64,000 nucleotides of DNA from Paracoccus saliphilus (GTDB lineage: Bacteria > Pseudomonadota > Alphaproteobacteria > Rhodobacterales > Rhodobacteraceae). The notes under the pieces were generated by a model that ran no database searches, had not been told where the DNA came from, and saw only the letters and a program-made list of their open reading frames with translations. A program made the position numbers and the translations under genes. Positions within the stretch are counted from its first letter, which is position 1. Each line of letters begins with the position of its first letter. The DNA is taken from positions 2,790,001 through 2,854,000 of the forward strand of contig NZ_CP067140.1 in assembly GCF_028553805.1 (NCBI RefSeq), given 5' to 3'. Positions 23,692 to 36,771 of this stretch are shown here, piece by piece.

Positions 23692-24441
23692 TCAACCCGA
23701 GAAACCCTGCCAGATCAACCGCAAAGATACCACGAGCAGCCCCCAGGTAATCAGCCTGTAGAACAGCGCTTGCGGGATGATCCGCACCAGCCGCAATCCG
23801 ATCCAGACCGAAACCAGCGCAACGGGCGTGAGAATCGCTGCCACTTTCAGATTGGCAAGCGACAATTGGCCAAGAGCGGCATAGGGGATCAGCTTGACCC
23901 AGTTCACCACGGCAAAGAACCATGTCGTGGTTCCCGCGAAAATCACCGAGGGCAATCGCAGCGGCTGAACATAAACCTGATAGGGAGGACCGCCGGAATG
24001 GCTGACAAAGCTGGTATAGCCGGCAAGCGCCCCCCAGACACTGCCTCGACCTCGCGAGGGTTGCCGCGCCTCGGTCGAAAGGTCAGGCCGGATCAGGGCG
24101 TTTAGCGCGAAGGAAAGGCCGATCAGCCCCACGATCAGGGTCACTCCCCAGTCGGGCACGATATGCGCCGTGGCCCATCCGAACCCGATGCCGACAACCG
24201 CTCCGGGCAGCGAGGTCAACAGGACGCGCCGGTCGAAATCACGCCGGAATGCCAGCAACCCACCGACATCCGACGCGATATAGACCGGCAACATCATCCC
24301 CGCCGCCTGAACCGGAGACATCACCAGCGACAGGATCGGCACGGCCAGAATCGCCACCATGGCCAGGCCGCCCTTGGCCAACCCGACCGCTGCCGAGGCC
24401 AGAACGGCAAGCAGCCATCCTTCGGCGGAAAGCTGCAGCAT
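23692..24441 (-). CDS. TauE/SafE family sulfite exporter-like protein
   Basis: 249 residues, eight predicted membrane helices with the internal duplication of the family (AAVGLAKGGLAMVAILAVPI in the first half; GYTSFVSHSGGPPYQVYVQP in the second). Members export sulfite or sulfoacetate or carry organic anions. The substrate is not evident. It reads away from mdh, with which it shares a 145-base divergent spacer. Confidence 0.85.
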   Translation of the reverse strand: MLQLSAEGWLLAVLASAAVGLAKGGLAMVAILAVPILSLVMSPVQAAGMMLPVYIASDVGGLLAFRRDFDRRVLLTSLPGAVVGIGFGWATAHIVPDWGVTLIVGLIGLSFALNALIRPDLSTEARQPSRGRGSVWGALAGYTSFVSHSGGPPYQVYVQPLRLPSVIFAGTTTWFFAVVNWVKLIPYAALGQLSLANLKVAAILTPVALVSVWIGLRLVRIIPQALFYRLITWGLLVVSLRLIWQGFSG

Positions 24442-24547
24442 CTCCTTCTCCCGAACGGATTGTGTCGCAACAGGCGGTAGACCGGGCCTAGACTACCGTC
24501 AAGCATGACTGCGGCTTAGGCTTGCGATTCGGTCTACGACGTTCTAA

Positions 24548-25549
<1,002 letters not shown>

Positions 25550-25571
25550 ACCCCGCTCTTGCGAATTATGG

Positions 25572-25605
25572 AACGGCGCGCCACCATCGGCGCGCCGTTT
25601 TTCAT
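25572..25605 (+). terminator. intrinsic terminator after mdh
   Basis: Perfect 11-bp stem AACGGCGCGCC / GGCGCGCCGTT around ACCATC, then a run of T (TTTTTC). It ends 16 bases before the next gene's ATG. Confidence 0.9.
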
Positions 25606-25620
25606 TTGCAGGATCATTTC

Positions 25621-26799
25621 ATGCGCCATTTTCTCGCCGCTCTCTTGCTGAGCACCGCCCCCGCCCTGGCGGATGATACCACCACCACAAGCCTGATTGC
25701 AGAGAAGGGCCTAAGTGCCGCCATGGCAGAACTTGAAGCCTCAGCGGCCTCGCCCGATCGCGACATGGCACTGGCGGCAGTGCACTTCCAGTCCGGCATC
25801 GAAAGCGCCTATCAGGCCCGCTGGCGGATTGGCGCAACTGAACCCCTAATCCCTGCGCCGATCCTGGGGACCTCCTTGTCCCGGAACCCCTCGCCCGAGC
25901 CGATGCGCCCGGATTTTCTCAATCAGCTTGCCACCGATCTGTCGGGTGCCATGCAATCGACCCGCGACGTTCTGCATGACGAGGAAGCCGCCCTGGTCCT
26001 GCGCCTGCCGGATCTGTGGCTCGATATAGATGCGAATGGCCAGCGCGGCCCATCCGAGGGGTTGCTGGAACTCGCCCTGATGCCGCTTCCCGAGGGTGTT
26101 GACGGCGAAATCCGCTTCGATGCGGCCGATACCGAATGGCTACGCGCCTATACGCATCTGATCGAAGCGGCGGCCACGCTGATCCTCGCATTCGACCCCG
26201 AACCGGCGCTGGCCCGGAAGATCGAGCTTGACGAGACCCTGCGCGAACAATTCGCGACGACGCCTGACGATCCGCAACCCGATCCGAGCTTCAATTCCGA
26301 AGCACAGTATTTCGGCCCCCTGATCGATCGCGTCGCGGTCGTGATTCAAACGCTGCGCAATCAGCCTGACAAGGACAAGATCTCGGACGCTGTCGAGCAT
26401 GTTCATGCCATGATCGCCGCCAACCGGAATTTCTGGGCCATGGTCGCCGCCGAGACCGACGATGACCGCGAATGGATACCCGGCGACGACCAGAAGGCGG
26501 CGCTTGGTTTCGAGATCCCGAAGGGAGCCGGCAAGACGTGGCTAGCCGTGCTGGAAGACGCCGAACAGGTTCTGGACGGCGAGAGGCTGATCCCCTATTG
26601 GCGCTTTGCACCCGGCCATGGGATCGACCTGAAGCACTGGCATGACGACCCGCAGCCCGTCGATCTGGTCGGTTGGGTTCAGGGCAGCGCTGCCTTGCCC
26701 CATGCCCGCGAAGGCCGGACCGTTGGCCGCGATTCATGGCAGGATTTCACCGGGATGTTTGGCGGACGCGCAGGACTTTACATGGTTCTGTTCAATTGA
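25621..26799 (+). CDS. exported protein of unknown function
   Basis: 392 residues from the ATG at 25621. RHFLAALLLSTAPALA-DD is a clear Sec signal peptide. The mature protein is helical and acidic. WLDIDANGQRGPSEG near residue 133 looks like a single calcium-binding (EF-hand-like) loop. No known domain beyond this. It follows the mdh terminator and precedes the suc promoter; whether it has its own promoter inside the 20-base gap is unclear. Confidence 0.75.
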   Translation: MRHFLAALLLSTAPALADDTTTTSLIAEKGLSAAMAELEASAASPDRDMALAAVHFQSGIESAYQARWRIGATEPLIPAPILGTSLSRNPSPEPMRPDFLNQLATDLSGAMQSTRDVLHDEEAALVLRLPDLWLDIDANGQRGPSEGLLELALMPLPEGVDGEIRFDAADTEWLRAYTHLIEAAATLILAFDPEPALARKIELDETLREQFATTPDDPQPDPSFNSEAQYFGPLIDRVAVVIQTLRNQPDKDKISDAVEHVHAMIAANRNFWAMVAAETDDDREWIPGDDQKAALGFEIPKGAGKTWLAVLEDAEQVLDGERLIPYWRFAPGHGIDLKHWHDDPQPVDLVGWVQGSAALPHAREGRTVGRDSWQDFTGMFGGRAGLYMVLFN

Positions 26800-26850
26800 G
26801 ACAGGTCTTGACCCTGCGTTAGCGCTATGGGAATCACCTTCCGATTGATA

Positions 26851-26883
26851 TTGTGATCACACCCCGCCAGCATGTGATCACAA
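26851..26883. promoter_or_regulatory. double GTGATCAC operator upstream of sucC
   Basis: GTGATCAC at 26853-26860 and 26874-26881, centres 21 bases apart, each extended to TTGTGATCACA or its complement. Identical core, spacing and mirror arrangement to the site upstream of sdhC. It lies about 110-140 bases before the sucC ATG, a reasonable place for an activator or a repressor. Confidence 0.7.
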
Positions 26884-26992
26884 TGACCTATATCAGTGCA
26901 ATTTTACCCACTTTCCCAGAAAAACGGTTCATACCTGCATAAAGCTGTGCCAAGACTTTGGACAAATCTGCTGAACCGATGAGGGGGTCGCG

Positions 26993-28186
<1,194 letters not shown>

Positions 28187-28238
28187 CCCTCTGCCCACGA
28201 ACTCAACGAAACTCTCGTAAATTCGGAGACGCCACGAA

Positions 28239-29123
28239 ATGGCCATTCTCGTAGACAAAACCACCAAAGTCATCTGCCAGGGCCTGACCGGTTCCCAGGG
28301 CACTTTCCATACCGAACAGGCGATTGCATATGGCACGCAAATGGTCGGCGGCGTGACGCCCGGCAAGGGCGGGACCGAGCATCTTGACCTGCCGGTATTC
28401 AACTCCGTGCATGAGGCCGTCGCGAAAACCGGCGCCACTGCCACCGCGATCTATGTGCCGCCGCCTTTCGCCGCCGATTCGATCCTCGAGGCGATAGATG
28501 CCGAGATCCCGTTGATCGTCGCGATCACCGAGGGTATCCCGGTGCTCGACATGATGCGGGTCAAGCGCGCGCTTGAAGGCAGCACCTCGAAACTGATCGG
28601 CCCGAACTGCCCCGGCATCATGACGCCCGATGAATGCAAGATCGGCATCATGCCCGGCAATATCTTCAAGCGCGGCTCGGTCGGCGTGGTTTCGCGCTCG
28701 GGCACGCTGACCTACGAGGCTGTCAAGCAGACCTCGGATGTCGGCCTTGGGCAGTCCAGCGCCGTGGGCATCGGCGGCGATCCGATCAAGGGGATGGAGC
28801 ATATCGACGTGCTGCAAATGTTCCTCGATGACGACGAAACCGAGTCGATCATCATGATCGGCGAAATCGGCGGCAGCGCCGAGGAAGATGCCGCCGAATT
28901 CCTGGCCGAACAGAAGAAGAAGGGCAAATGGAAGCCCACCGCCGGTTTCATTGCCGGCCGCACCGCGCCTCCGGGCCGCCGCATGGGTCATGCCGGCGCG
29001 ATCGTTTCGGGCGGCAAGGGTGATGCCGAATCAAAGATCGAGGCGATGAAAAGCGCCGGGATCGTGGTCGCCGACAGCCCCGCCGGGCTGGGCGAGGCCG
29101 TTTTGAAGGCCATCGGAAGCTGA
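28239..29123 (+). CDS. sucD: succinyl-CoA synthetase alpha subunit
   Basis: 294 residues. CoA-binding Rossmann domain at the N-terminus ([20 protein letters not shown]). The phosphorylated histidine is H251 in [13 protein letters not shown], and [13 protein letters not shown] at 150-162 lines the active site. It follows sucC by 52 bases with its own GGAG site. A GC-rich hairpin follows the stop. Confidence 0.97.
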   Translation: MAILVDKTTKVICQGLTGSQGTFHTEQAIAYGTQMVGGVTPGKGGTEHLDLPVFNSVHEAVAKTGATATAIYVPPPFAADSILEAIDAEIPLIVAITEGIPVLDMMRVKRALEGSTSKLIGPNCPGIMTPDECKIGIMPGNIFKRGSVGVVSRSGTLTYEAVKQTSDVGLGQSSAVGIGGDPIKGMEHIDVLQMFLDDDETESIIMIGEIGGSAEEDAAEFLAEQKKKGKWKPTAGFIAGRTAPPGRRMGHAGAIVSGGKGDAESKIEAMKSAGIVVADSPAGLGEAVLKAIGS

Positions 29124-29134
29124 TGAATTGACAG

Positions 29135-29167
29135 CCCGTGCCCCCCACTTGAGTATGGGGGCACGGG
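29135..29167 (+). terminator. GC-rich hairpin after sucD
   Basis: CCCGTGCCCCC (29135-29145) pairs perfectly with GGGGGCACGGG (29157-29167) around 11 bases. No U-tract follows, so it may reduce read-through or protect the sucCD mRNA 3' end rather than terminate fully. A similar hairpin lies after sucB. Confidence 0.5.
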
Positions 29168-29235
29168 GCAACCACCGCGCGAGGCAAGACGTGGACGAAC
29201 AGGGACCAGAGGCCCGGCAAAAAAAGCCCGCAGAA

Positions 29236-29592
29236 ATGCGTTCGACGAGGCGTTCCTCCTCGGTTGCTCCACTCTCGTTTGCCGCGCTGTTGACGCTGAC
29301 CGCCTGCGGCGGCAAGCCCACCGATCTTGTGCTGCCTGGCGGCGTTCCCGCCCGGACCGATCTGCACGAGGCCAGCACCCTACCATCCGATTCAGTCCGC
29401 ACCGTCTCCCGCCGCGATTATGGCTGGCGGCTGATCTACCATCCTGCCCGCGCCCCGGCCTCTGCCGATCAGGGTGCGGCGCGGGCGCTTTGCGGGCTGG
29501 AAAGCCGTTCGGTCTCTCGTATCGAGCGTATACCCCGCACCGACCCCTATGCCGATCCCGGCGCCGCCATGATCGATATTTACTGTGCCTGA
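29236..29592 (+). CDS. putative lipoprotein between sucD and sucA
   Basis: 118 residues from the ATG at 29236. RSTRRSSSVAPLSFAALLTL followed by TACGG gives a basic N-region, a hydrophobic core and a lipobox (LTAC). The mature part includes DYGWRLIYHPARAPASADQG and ends DIYCA. Two further Cys could form a disulfide. The ribosome site is weak, and a longer frame from 29128 exists, so the start is not certain. Function unknown; its place inside the suc cluster may be fortuitous. Confidence 0.55.
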   Translation: MRSTRRSSSVAPLSFAALLTLTACGGKPTDLVLPGGVPARTDLHEASTLPSDSVRTVSRRDYGWRLIYHPARAPASADQGAARALCGLESRSVSRIERIPRTDPYADPGAAMIDIYCA

Positions 29593-29627
29593 CAACTTTT
29601 TCTTCTGCCCTGAACCGGGGATGAGCC

Positions 29628-32594
29628 ATGAATGACCAGCCAAACAACTCTGATTTCCACGATTCCTCGTTTCTTCAAGGCCATAACGCGGCCTATATAG
29701 AACAGCTTTACGGTCAATGGGCCAAGGATCCGGCCGCGGTCGACCAGGCCTGGGACACTTTCTTCCGCACTCTCGGCGATGCCGAAGGGGACGCGGTGCG
29801 GGAAGCCGAAGGACCGTCATGGGCGCGCGCCGATTGGCCGCCCATGCCGACCGACGACAACACCGCCGCTTTGACCGGCGAATGGCCGATGGCCCCCAAG
29901 GCCGAGGCAGATGCAGCGATGAAAAAGATCGCCGCCAAGGCCAAGGAAAAGGGCGTCGATCTGACCGAAACCCAGATGCGTCAGGCGGTGCTGGACTCGA
30001 TCCGCGCGCTGATGCTGATCCGCGCCTATCGGATTCGTGGCCACCTGCACGCCGACCTGGACCCGCTTAACCTGCGCAGCGTTCCCGATCATGGCGAACT
30101 GAAAGCCGCCACCTATGGTTTTGGTCCCGATGACCTGGACCGTCCGATCTTCATCGACAATGTCCTCGGCCTCGAAGTCGCCACGATCCGCCAGATTGCC
30201 GAGTTGATGAAGCGCACCTATTGCGGCACTTTCGCGCTGCAATACATGCATATCTCGAATCCCGAGGAAGCTTCTTGGCTGAAAGAGCGGATCGAGGGCT
30301 ATGGAAAGGAAATCCAGTTCACCAAGAATGGCCGCCGCGCCATCCTCAACAAGCTGGTCGAGGCAGAGGGCTTCGAGAAATTCCTGCATGTCAAATATAT
30401 GGGCACCAAGCGCTTCGGCCTTGACGGCGGCGAGGCACTGATCCCCGCGATGGAGCAGATCATCAAGCGCGGCGGAGCACTGGGCGTAAAGGAAATCGTC
30501 TTCGGCATGCCCCACCGCGGACGGCTTTCGGTTCTGGCCAATGTGCTGTCGAAGCCCTATCGCGCGATCTTCCACGAGTTCCAGGGCGGCAGCTTCAAGC
30601 CCGAGGATGTGGATGGTTCGGGCGACGTGAAATACCATCTCGGCGCTTCCTCGGACCGCGAGTTCGACGGCAACACGGTTCATCTGTCGCTGACCGCCAA
30701 TCCCAGCCATCTGGAAGCGGTGAATCCGGTCGTGCTGGGCAAGGCCCGCGCCAAGGGCGATCAGCTGAAGGACAGCCCCGAGCGAACGGCCGTGCTGCCG
30801 ATCCTCTTGCACGGCGACGCGGCTTTCGCCGGTCAGGGCGTCGTTGCGGAATGTCTGCAATTGTCGGGCATTCGCGGCCATCGCACGGGCGGCACGATCC
30901 ATATTGTCGTGAACAACCAGATCGGTTTCACGACCGCCCCGCATTTCAGCCGCACATCGCCCTATCCGACCGATATCGCGATGATGGTCGAGGCGCCGAT
31001 TTTCCACGTCAATGGCGACGACCCCGAAGCGGTCGTTCATGCCGCGCGCGTGGCAACAGAATTCCGGCAGAAATTCCACAAGGATGTGGTGCTCGACATC
31101 ATCTGCTATCGCCGCTTCGGACATAACGAAGGCGACGAGCCGATGTTCACCAACCCGGCGATGTATACCAAGATCAAGTCGCACAAGACGACGCTGCAGG
31201 TTTATACTGACCGGCTGGTCGCCGACGGGCTGATCCCCGAGGGCGAGATCGACGATATGAAGGCTGCCTTCCAGGCGCATCTGAACGAAGAGTTCGAAAT
31301 CGGCAAGAATTACAAACCGAACAAGGCCGATTGGCTGGACGGCAAGTGGTCCGGGTTCGAGCGTGAAGGCGCGGAATATGTTCCGGGTCAAACCGGTATC
31401 CCGCCCGAGATGATGACGCAGATCGGCCGTGCTTTGACCACCCCTCCCGATGGGGTGAGCCTGCACAAGACAGTAAACCGTTTGCTGCAGGCGAAGAAAA
31501 CGATGTTCGAAACCGGTAAAGGCTTCGATTGGGCCACGGGCGAGGCGATTGCCTTCGGCTCATTGCTGGCCGAAGGTCACGGTGTGCGCCTGGCCGGTCA
31601 GGACAGTGCTCGCGGCACCTTCAGTCAGCGCCACTCGGCCCTTATCGATCAGAAAACCGAAGAGCGGTATTTCCCGCTGAACAACATATCCCAGAATCAG
31701 GCCCGCTACGAGGTCATCGACTCGATGCTGTCGGAATATGCGGTTCTCGGCTTCGAATATGGCTATACGCTGGCCGAGCCCAATTCCCTGGTCATGTGGG
31801 AAGCGCAGTTCGGCGATTTCGCCAATGGTGCCCAGATCATGTTCGACCAGTTCATTTCCTCGGGCGAAAAGAAGTGGCTGCGCATGTCCGGGCTGGTCAT
31901 GCTACTGCCCCATGGCTACGAGGGTCAGGGCCCCGAACACAGCTCGGCCCGGCTCGAACGGTTCCTGCAAATGAGTGCAGAGGACAACTGGATCGTCGCC
32001 AATTGCACGACTCCGGCGAATTACTTCCATATCCTGCGCCGTCAGATCCATCGCGACTTCCGCAAGCCGCTGGTCCTGATGACTCCGAAATCACTTCTGC
32101 GCCACCCGCTGGCGGTCAGCAAGGCAGAGGATTTCCAGACCGGTTCCACCTTCCACCGCGTGCTGTGGGACGATGCCGAGGAAGGAAATTCCGACACCAA
32201 GCTGGTTGCGGACGACAAGATCCGCCGCGTCGTCGTCTGTTCGGGAAAGGTCTATTTCGACCTGCTCAAGGCGCGCGACGAAGCAGGGCTCACCGATGTC
32301 TACCTGCTGCGACTGGAACAGCTTTACCCCTTCCCCGCGCAGGCGATGGTGAAGGAACTGGGCCGCTTCAAACAGGCCGAAGTCGTCTGGTGTCAGGAAG
32401 AGCCCAAGAACCAGGGCGGCTGGACATTTGTCGAGCCCTATATCGAATGGGTGCTGGAACGTTTGGGCGCCAAACACGGTCGCGCCCGTTATGTCGGGCG
32501 CAATGCCGCTGCCTCGCCCGCGACCGGCCTCGCCTCGCGTCACAAGTCTGAACAAGAAGCGCTGGTAAATGAAGCGCTCACTATCGAAGGATGA
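29628..32594 (+). CDS. sucA: 2-oxoglutarate dehydrogenase E1 component
   Basis: 988 residues. Thiamine-diphosphate enzyme that decarboxylates 2-oxoglutarate and succinylates the E2 lipoyl group. The N-terminal E2-binding segment is [20 protein letters not shown]. The TPP region has [18 protein letters not shown] and [19 protein letters not shown], followed by [13 protein letters not shown]. The transketolase C-terminal part has [14 protein letters not shown] and [20 protein letters not shown]. Full length. sucB begins 4 bases after its stop. Confidence 0.97.
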   Translation: MNDQPNNSDFHDSSFLQGHNAAYIEQLYGQWAKDPAAVDQAWDTFFRTLGDAEGDAVREAEGPSWARADWPPMPTDDNTAALTGEWPMAPKAEADAAMKKIAAKAKEKGVDLTETQMRQAVLDSIRALMLIRAYRIRGHLHADLDPLNLRSVPDHGELKAATYGFGPDDLDRPIFIDNVLGLEVATIRQIAELMKRTYCGTFALQYMHISNPEEASWLKERIEGYGKEIQFTKNGRRAILNKLVEAEGFEKFLHVKYMGTKRFGLDGGEALIPAMEQIIKRGGALGVKEIVFGMPHRGRLSVLANVLSKPYRAIFHEFQGGSFKPEDVDGSGDVKYHLGASSDREFDGNTVHLSLTANPSHLEAVNPVVLGKARAKGDQLKDSPERTAVLPILLHGDAAFAGQGVVAECLQLSGIRGHRTGGTIHIVVNNQIGFTTAPHFSRTSPYPTDIAMMVEAPIFHVNGDDPEAVVHAARVATEFRQKFHKDVVLDIICYRRFGHNEGDEPMFTNPAMYTKIKSHKTTLQVYTDRLVADGLIPEGEIDDMKAAFQAHLNEEFEIGKNYKPNKADWLDGKWSGFEREGAEYVPGQTGIPPEMMTQIGRALTTPPDGVSLHKTVNRLLQAKKTMFETGKGFDWATGEAIAFGSLLAEGHGVRLAGQDSARGTFSQRHSALIDQKTEERYFPLNNISQNQARYEVIDSMLSEYAVLGFEYGYTLAEPNSLVMWEAQFGDFANGAQIMFDQFISSGEKKWLRMSGLVMLLPHGYEGQGPEHSSARLERFLQMSAEDNWIVANCTTPANYFHILRRQIHRDFRKPLVLMTPKSLLRHPLAVSKAEDFQTGSTFHRVLWDDAEEGNSDTKLVADDKIRRVVVCSGKVYFDLLKARDEAGLTDVYLLRLEQLYPFPAQAMVKELGRFKQAEVVWCQEEPKNQGGWTFVEPYIEWVLERLGAKHGRARYVGRNAAASPATGLASRHKSEQEALVNEALTIEG

Positions 32595-32598
32595 TCCG

Positions 32599-34128
32599 AT
32601 GACCATCGAAGTTCGTGTTCCCGCCCTGGGCGAATCCGTTACCGAGGCGACCATCGCCACCTGGTTCAAGAAACCCGGCGACGCCGTCGCGGTCGATGAA
32701 ATGCTGTGCGAACTGGAAACCGACAAGGTAACCGTCGAAGTTCCCAGCCCCGCCGCCGGTGTTCTGGCCGAAATCGTCGCCGCCGAGGGCGAAACCGTCG
32801 GCCCTTCGGCCTTGCTGGCACAAATCACGGAAGGCGCCTCCGAAGGTGGCGGTGCAGCGAAGGCTGACGCACCCAAGGCGAAGGCAGCAGACGGCAATGG
32901 GCAAGACGGCGATGCTCCATCAGCCGCACCTGCCAAGACCGGCGCCTCGGTCGATGTGATGGTACCCGCGCTTGGCGAAAGCGTGACCGAGGCAACCGTC
33001 GCCACCTGGTTCAAGCAGATCGGCGACAATGTCTCTGCAGACGAAATGCTGTGCGAGTTGGAAACCGACAAGGTCTCGGTCGAAGTTCCCGCGCCTGCCG
33101 CCGGTGTGCTGGCCGAGATCCTGGCGCCGGAAGGAACCACCGTGGACGCCAAGGCCAAACTGGCAATCATCACCGAAGGCGCTGCAGGCGCCGCCCCTGC
33201 CCCGGCCGCCCAGCAAGCCAGCGCCCCGGCCAGCGCTTCGGGCTCAGGCAAGGATGTCGAAGATGCGCCTTCGGCCAAGAAAGCCATGGCCGAAAAAGGG
33301 ATCAGCCGCGATCAGGTGCAGGGTTCGGGCCGTGATGGCCGGGTCATGAAAGAAGATGTCGCATCCGCCGCATCTGCACCGAAAGCCACGGCGAGCGCCG
33401 CACGGGCGCCCTCGCCCGCTCAGGATGCGGCGCGCGAGGAACGGGTCAAGATGACCCGCTTGCGCCAGACCATCGCCCGCCGACTGAAGGACGCGCAGAA
33501 CACCGCCGCGATGCTGACCACCTATAATGAGGCCGACATGTCCGGCATCATGCAGCTTCGCAGCGAATACAAGGACGCCTTCGAAAAGAAGCACAAGGTC
33601 AAGTTGGGTTTCATGTCCTTCTTCGCAAAGGCCTGCTGTCACGCCCTGAAGGAAGTGCCCGAGGTCAATGCCGAGATCGACGGCACGGAAGTGATTTACA
33701 AGAACTACGTCAATATGGGCGTGGCCGTCGGCACTCCGTCGGGCCTGGTCGTTCCGGTCGTGCGCGACACCGACCGCAAGAGCTTTGCCGAAATCGAGAA
33801 GGAGATCGGCGAGCTTGGCGCCAAGGGCCGCGATGGCAAGCTGAGCATGGCCGACATGCAGGGCGGCACATTCACCATCTCGAATGGTGGGGTCTACGGT
33901 TCGCTGATGTCCTCGCCGATCCTGAACCCGCCGCAATCGGGCATTCTGGGCATGCACAAGATCCAGGAACGTCCGATGGTCGTGGGAGGCGAGATCGTCA
34001 TTCGTCCGATGATGTATCTGGCGCTGTCCTATGACCACCGGATCGTCGATGGGAAAGGCGCCGTGACCTTCCTCGTCCGTGTCAAGGAGGCGCTGGAGGA
34101 TCCGCGCCGCCTGCTGATGGATCTGTAA
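32599..34128 (+). CDS. sucB: 2-oxoglutarate dehydrogenase E2 component, two lipoyl domains
   Basis: 509 residues from the ATG at 32599 (4 bases after sucA). Two lipoyl domains: lysines K43 and K158, both in [18 protein letters not shown], separated by an Ala/Lys-rich linker. A peripheral-subunit-binding domain lies near 223-257 ([20 protein letters not shown]). The catalytic acyltransferase domain ends with [13 protein letters not shown] (H480, D484). Well-studied SucB proteins such as that of E. coli have one lipoyl domain; two are seen in Rhodobacter relatives. Confidence 0.96.
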   Translation: MTIEVRVPALGESVTEATIATWFKKPGDAVAVDEMLCELETDKVTVEVPSPAAGVLAEIVAAEGETVGPSALLAQITEGASEGGGAAKADAPKAKAADGNGQDGDAPSAAPAKTGASVDVMVPALGESVTEATVATWFKQIGDNVSADEMLCELETDKVSVEVPAPAAGVLAEILAPEGTTVDAKAKLAIITEGAAGAAPAPAAQQASAPASASGSGKDVEDAPSAKKAMAEKGISRDQVQGSGRDGRVMKEDVASAASAPKATASAARAPSPAQDAAREERVKMTRLRQTIARRLKDAQNTAAMLTTYNEADMSGIMQLRSEYKDAFEKKHKVKLGFMSFFAKACCHALKEVPEVNAEIDGTEVIYKNYVNMGVAVGTPSGLVVPVVRDTDRKSFAEIEKEIGELGAKGRDGKLSMADMQGGTFTISNGGVYGSLMSSPILNPPQSGILGMHKIQERPMVVGGEIVIRPMMYLALSYDHRIVDGKGAVTFLVRVKEALEDPRRLLMDL

Positions 34129-34141
34129 TTCAACGACCGGT

Positions 34142-34167
34142 CGGGACGGGCTTCATGCCCCGTCCCG
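34142..34167 (+). terminator. hairpin after sucB
   Basis: CGGGACGGG (34142-34150) pairs with CCCGTCCCG (34159-34167) around CTTCATGC. No U-tract follows, and the next gene's ATG is only 15 bases on. Possible attenuator or mRNA 3'-end hairpin. Confidence 0.5.
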
Positions 34168-34181
34168 CCAGCGAGGTATCC

Positions 34182-34658
34182 ATGTCCGCGAAGACGCAAT
34201 CCAACCCCGGCACAACGGCAGAACAATCCGCGCCAGCGCAAGCGGAGACCCGCAACTGGATTGCCGTTGTCAGCCGCGATCACGCCCTGGAAAGCGTCGA
34301 GAGCGGTTTCTCGATGCTGGACCATGGCAAGCTGGGTCCACTTTTGCGCCTGACACCGGGCGACTGGCTGATCTACTACTCGCCGCGGACCATGCCGACG
34401 GGCGGCGAGGTTCTGAAAGCCTTCACCGCAATCGGCACCGTGAAAGATGCCGAGCCCTATCAGATCAAGATGCATGGCGGGGCAATGGGCTTTCGCCGCG
34501 ATATCGACTGGCTCGACGCAACCGAGGCGCAGCTTGCCGAATTGACGCAGACGCTGGATTTTACGCGGGGAAGCTGGGGAATGCTGGCCCGGCGCGGACT
34601 TTTCGAAATCACCGATGCGGATCGTCATGTGATCCGCGCCGCCATGACGGGGAAATGA
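34182..34658 (+). CDS. EVE domain protein
   Basis: 158 residues from the ATG at 34182, with GAGG upstream; the ATG at 34155 lies inside the hairpin. RNWIAVVSRDHALESVESGF and TPGDWLIYYSPRT, then AFTAIGTVKDAEPYQ and FRRDIDWLDATEAQLAELTQ match the EVE/PUA-like fold (UPF0310), which reads modified bases in nucleic acids. EVE proteins are frequent in defence or RNA modification contexts, but this one sits in a TCA cluster. A Ser/Thr/Ala-rich leader precedes the domain. Confidence 0.82.
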   Translation: MSAKTQSNPGTTAEQSAPAQAETRNWIAVVSRDHALESVESGFSMLDHGKLGPLLRLTPGDWLIYYSPRTMPTGGEVLKAFTAIGTVKDAEPYQIKMHGGAMGFRRDIDWLDATEAQLAELTQTLDFTRGSWGMLARRGLFEITDADRHVIRAAMTGK

Positions 34659-34661
34659 CCC

Positions 34662-34916
34662 ATGCAACTGCTCGCCCATTACCGGATCGGCGATTATGCC
34701 ACATTCAAGCCCGCCTTCGATGCCGATGCCGAGGATCGCAGTCATAACGGTTTGTCGCTGCTACAGCTTTGGCGCGAGGATGAGGCGAATATATGGGCTC
34801 TGTTCAACGTCACGAATGCGAAGGCGGCGAAAGATTATCTCGACGGCGCGGCAGGCGTGTTCAATTCACAGGCGGGAGTGACCGGCACCAGTTTCCATTT
34901 CGTCGAGACCGTCTGA
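34662..34916 (+). CDS. small conserved-looking hypothetical protein
   Basis: 84 residues with a ferredoxin-like pattern (LLAHYRIGDYATFKPAFDAD; LLQLWREDEANIWALFNVTN; AKDYLDGAAG), reminiscent of ABM/EthD-type dimeric barrels or DUF3764-like proteins. It sits 3 bases after the EVE gene and 1 base before the MAPEG gene, so the three form an operon. Function unknown. Confidence 0.65.
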   Translation: MQLLAHYRIGDYATFKPAFDADAEDRSHNGLSLLQLWREDEANIWALFNVTNAKAAKDYLDGAAGVFNSQAGVTGTSFHFVETV

Positions 34917-34917
34917 C

Positions 34918-35307
34918 ATGAGCACGGAATTGACGGTATTGGCCCTTTCCGGACTGCTGCAGGGCTTGCAATTCGCAGGCTTCTCAATCGCCGCGAACCG
35001 GCAGATCGGCCCGAAACTTGCAATGGGGCCCCGCGATAACGTCCCTGCCCTCACGGGGGTGGCTGGCCGGTTGCACCGGGCATTGAACAACCATTTCGAA
35101 GGGTTGATCCTCTTCACCCTCGCCGTGGTCGTGGTGACGGCAGGACAGCAGGGTTCGGCGCTTACGGCGGCCTGTGCCTGGGTCTACCTGCTTGCAAGAA
35201 TCCTCTATGTGCCCGCCTATTTGCTGGGCTGGGTGCCGTGGCGCTCGCTCATCTGGGCGGTCGGGTTTGCGGCAACGATGCTGATGATACTGGCGGCGCT
35301 TTTCTGA
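34918..35307 (+). CDS. MAPEG family membrane protein
   Basis: 129 residues with four membrane helices. GLLQGLQFAGFSIAANRQIG and RLHRALNNHFEGLILFTLAV carry the MAPEG signature (RAxxNxxE). Family members are trimeric glutathione/eicosanoid enzymes; many bacterial ones are uncharacterised. It lies between the EVE-unit and lpd. Confidence 0.85.
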   Translation: MSTELTVLALSGLLQGLQFAGFSIAANRQIGPKLAMGPRDNVPALTGVAGRLHRALNNHFEGLILFTLAVVVVTAGQQGSALTAACAWVYLLARILYVPAYLLGWVPWRSLIWAVGFAATMLMILAALF

Positions 35308-35376
35308 TGCGGCGCTTTGAATGAATATATCTGCGGTCTACAGACCGCATGGTCCGAAGGACAGAAGGAGTGTGTG

Positions 35377-36771
35377 ATGTCCACCTATGATCTGATCGTG
35401 ATCGGCGCTGGTCCCGGCGGCTATGTCTGCGCCATCCGTGCCGCCCAGCTCGGCCTCAAGGTCGCCTGTGTCGAAGGGCGCGAGACGCTTGGCGGCACCT
35501 GCCTGAATGTCGGCTGCATTCCGTCCAAGGCGCTGCTGCACGCCAGCCATATGCTGCATGAAGCCCACGAGAATTTCGAGCGTATGGGCCTGACCGGCGG
35601 CAAGGTCAAAACCGACTGGACCAAGATGCAGGGCTACAAGGCCGAAACGGTGTCGGGCAATACCAAGGGCATCGAGTTCCTGTTCAAGAAGAACAAGATC
35701 GACTGGCTCAAGGGCTGGGCCAGCATCGAGGGGCCCGGCAAGGTCAAGATCGACGACACCCTGCACGAAACAAAGAATATCGTCATCGCGACCGGCTCGG
35801 TTCCCTCTGCGCTGAAGGGGGTAGAGGTCGATAACGATGCCGGCGTGGTCGTCGACTCGACCGGTGCGCTGTCGCTGCCGAAGATCCCTAAATCCATGGT
35901 CGTGATCGGCGCCGGTGTCATCGGGCTGGAACTCGGCTCGGTCTATGCCCGTCTCGGCACCGCGGTGACGGTGGTGGAATATCTCGACGTCATCACCCCC
36001 GGCATGGACGCCGAGGTACAGAAACAATTCCAGAAGACCCTGACCAAGCAGGGCCTCAAATTCGTTCTCGGCGCAGCGGTCAAGGGGGCAGAGGTTGCCA
36101 AGAGCAAGGCGAAACTCACCTATGCGCTGAAAAAGGATGACAGCGAACATGCGTTGGAGGCCGACTGCGTTCTCGTCGCCACTGGCCGGCGCCCGCAGGT
36201 CGATGGGTTGGGCCTGGACAAGATCGGCATCGAGATGACCGATCGCGGCTTCGTCAAGATCGATCAGCACTGGGCCACGAATGTGAAGGGTGTCTATGCC
36301 ATCGGCGATTGTGTCCCCGGCCCGATGCTGGCGCATAAGGCCGAAGACGAGGGAATGGCGGTGGCCGAGACCATCGCCGGCAAGCATGGACACGTGAATT
36401 ACGACGTCATTCCCGGCGTGATCTACACCACCCCCGAGGTGGCGAATGTCGGTCTGACCGAAGAGGCCGCGAAGGAAAACGGCCACAAGGTCAAGATCGG
36501 CAAGTTCCCCTTCATGGGCAATGCCCGCGCCAAGGCGATGATGCAGCCGGACGGCTTCGTCAAACTGATCGCCGATGCCGAAACCGACCGCATCCTGGGC
36601 TGTCATATCGTCGGCCCCAATGCCGGAGAGATGATCCACGAGGTCTGCGTGGCCATGGAATTCGGCGCTTCGGCCGAGGATCTGGCGCTGACCTGTCACG
36701 CCCATCCAACCACCTCCGAGGCGGTTCGCGAAGCCGCCCTGGCCTGTGGCGACGGGGCAATCCATGTCTGA
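35377..36771 (+). CDS. lpd: dihydrolipoyl dehydrogenase (E3)
   Basis: 464 residues from the ATG at 35377, which has AAGGAG 6 bases upstream. FAD-binding GAGPGG at 10-15, redox disulfide C42/C47 in [16 protein letters not shown]-binding [17 protein letters not shown] and C-terminal [13 protein letters not shown] with the catalytic His-Glu pair. Reoxidises dihydrolipoyl E2 of the 2-oxoglutarate complex encoded just upstream, and perhaps other complexes. Confidence 0.96.
   Translation: MSTYDLIVIGAGPGGYVCAIRAAQLGLKVACVEGRETLGGTCLNVGCIPSKALLHASHMLHEAHENFERMGLTGGKVKTDWTKMQGYKAETVSGNTKGIEFLFKKNKIDWLKGWASIEGPGKVKIDDTLHETKNIVIATGSVPSALKGVEVDNDAGVVVDSTGALSLPKIPKSMVVIGAGVIGLELGSVYARLGTAVTVVEYLDVITPGMDAEVQKQFQKTLTKQGLKFVLGAAVKGAEVAKSKAKLTYALKKDDSEHALEADCVLVATGRRPQVDGLGLDKIGIEMTDRGFVKIDQHWATNVKGVYAIGDCVPGPMLAHKAEDEGMAVAETIAGKHGHVNYDVIPGVIYTTPEVANVGLTEEAAKENGHKVKIGKFPFMGNARAKAMMQPDGFVKLIADAETDRILGCHIVGPNAGEMIHEVCVAMEFGASAEDLALTCHAHPTTSEAVREAALACGDGAIHV

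Noticed and set aside
29817..31466. 549-residue open frame antisense to sucA
   Set aside because: Shadow of sucA; no recognisable domain and no ribosome site.
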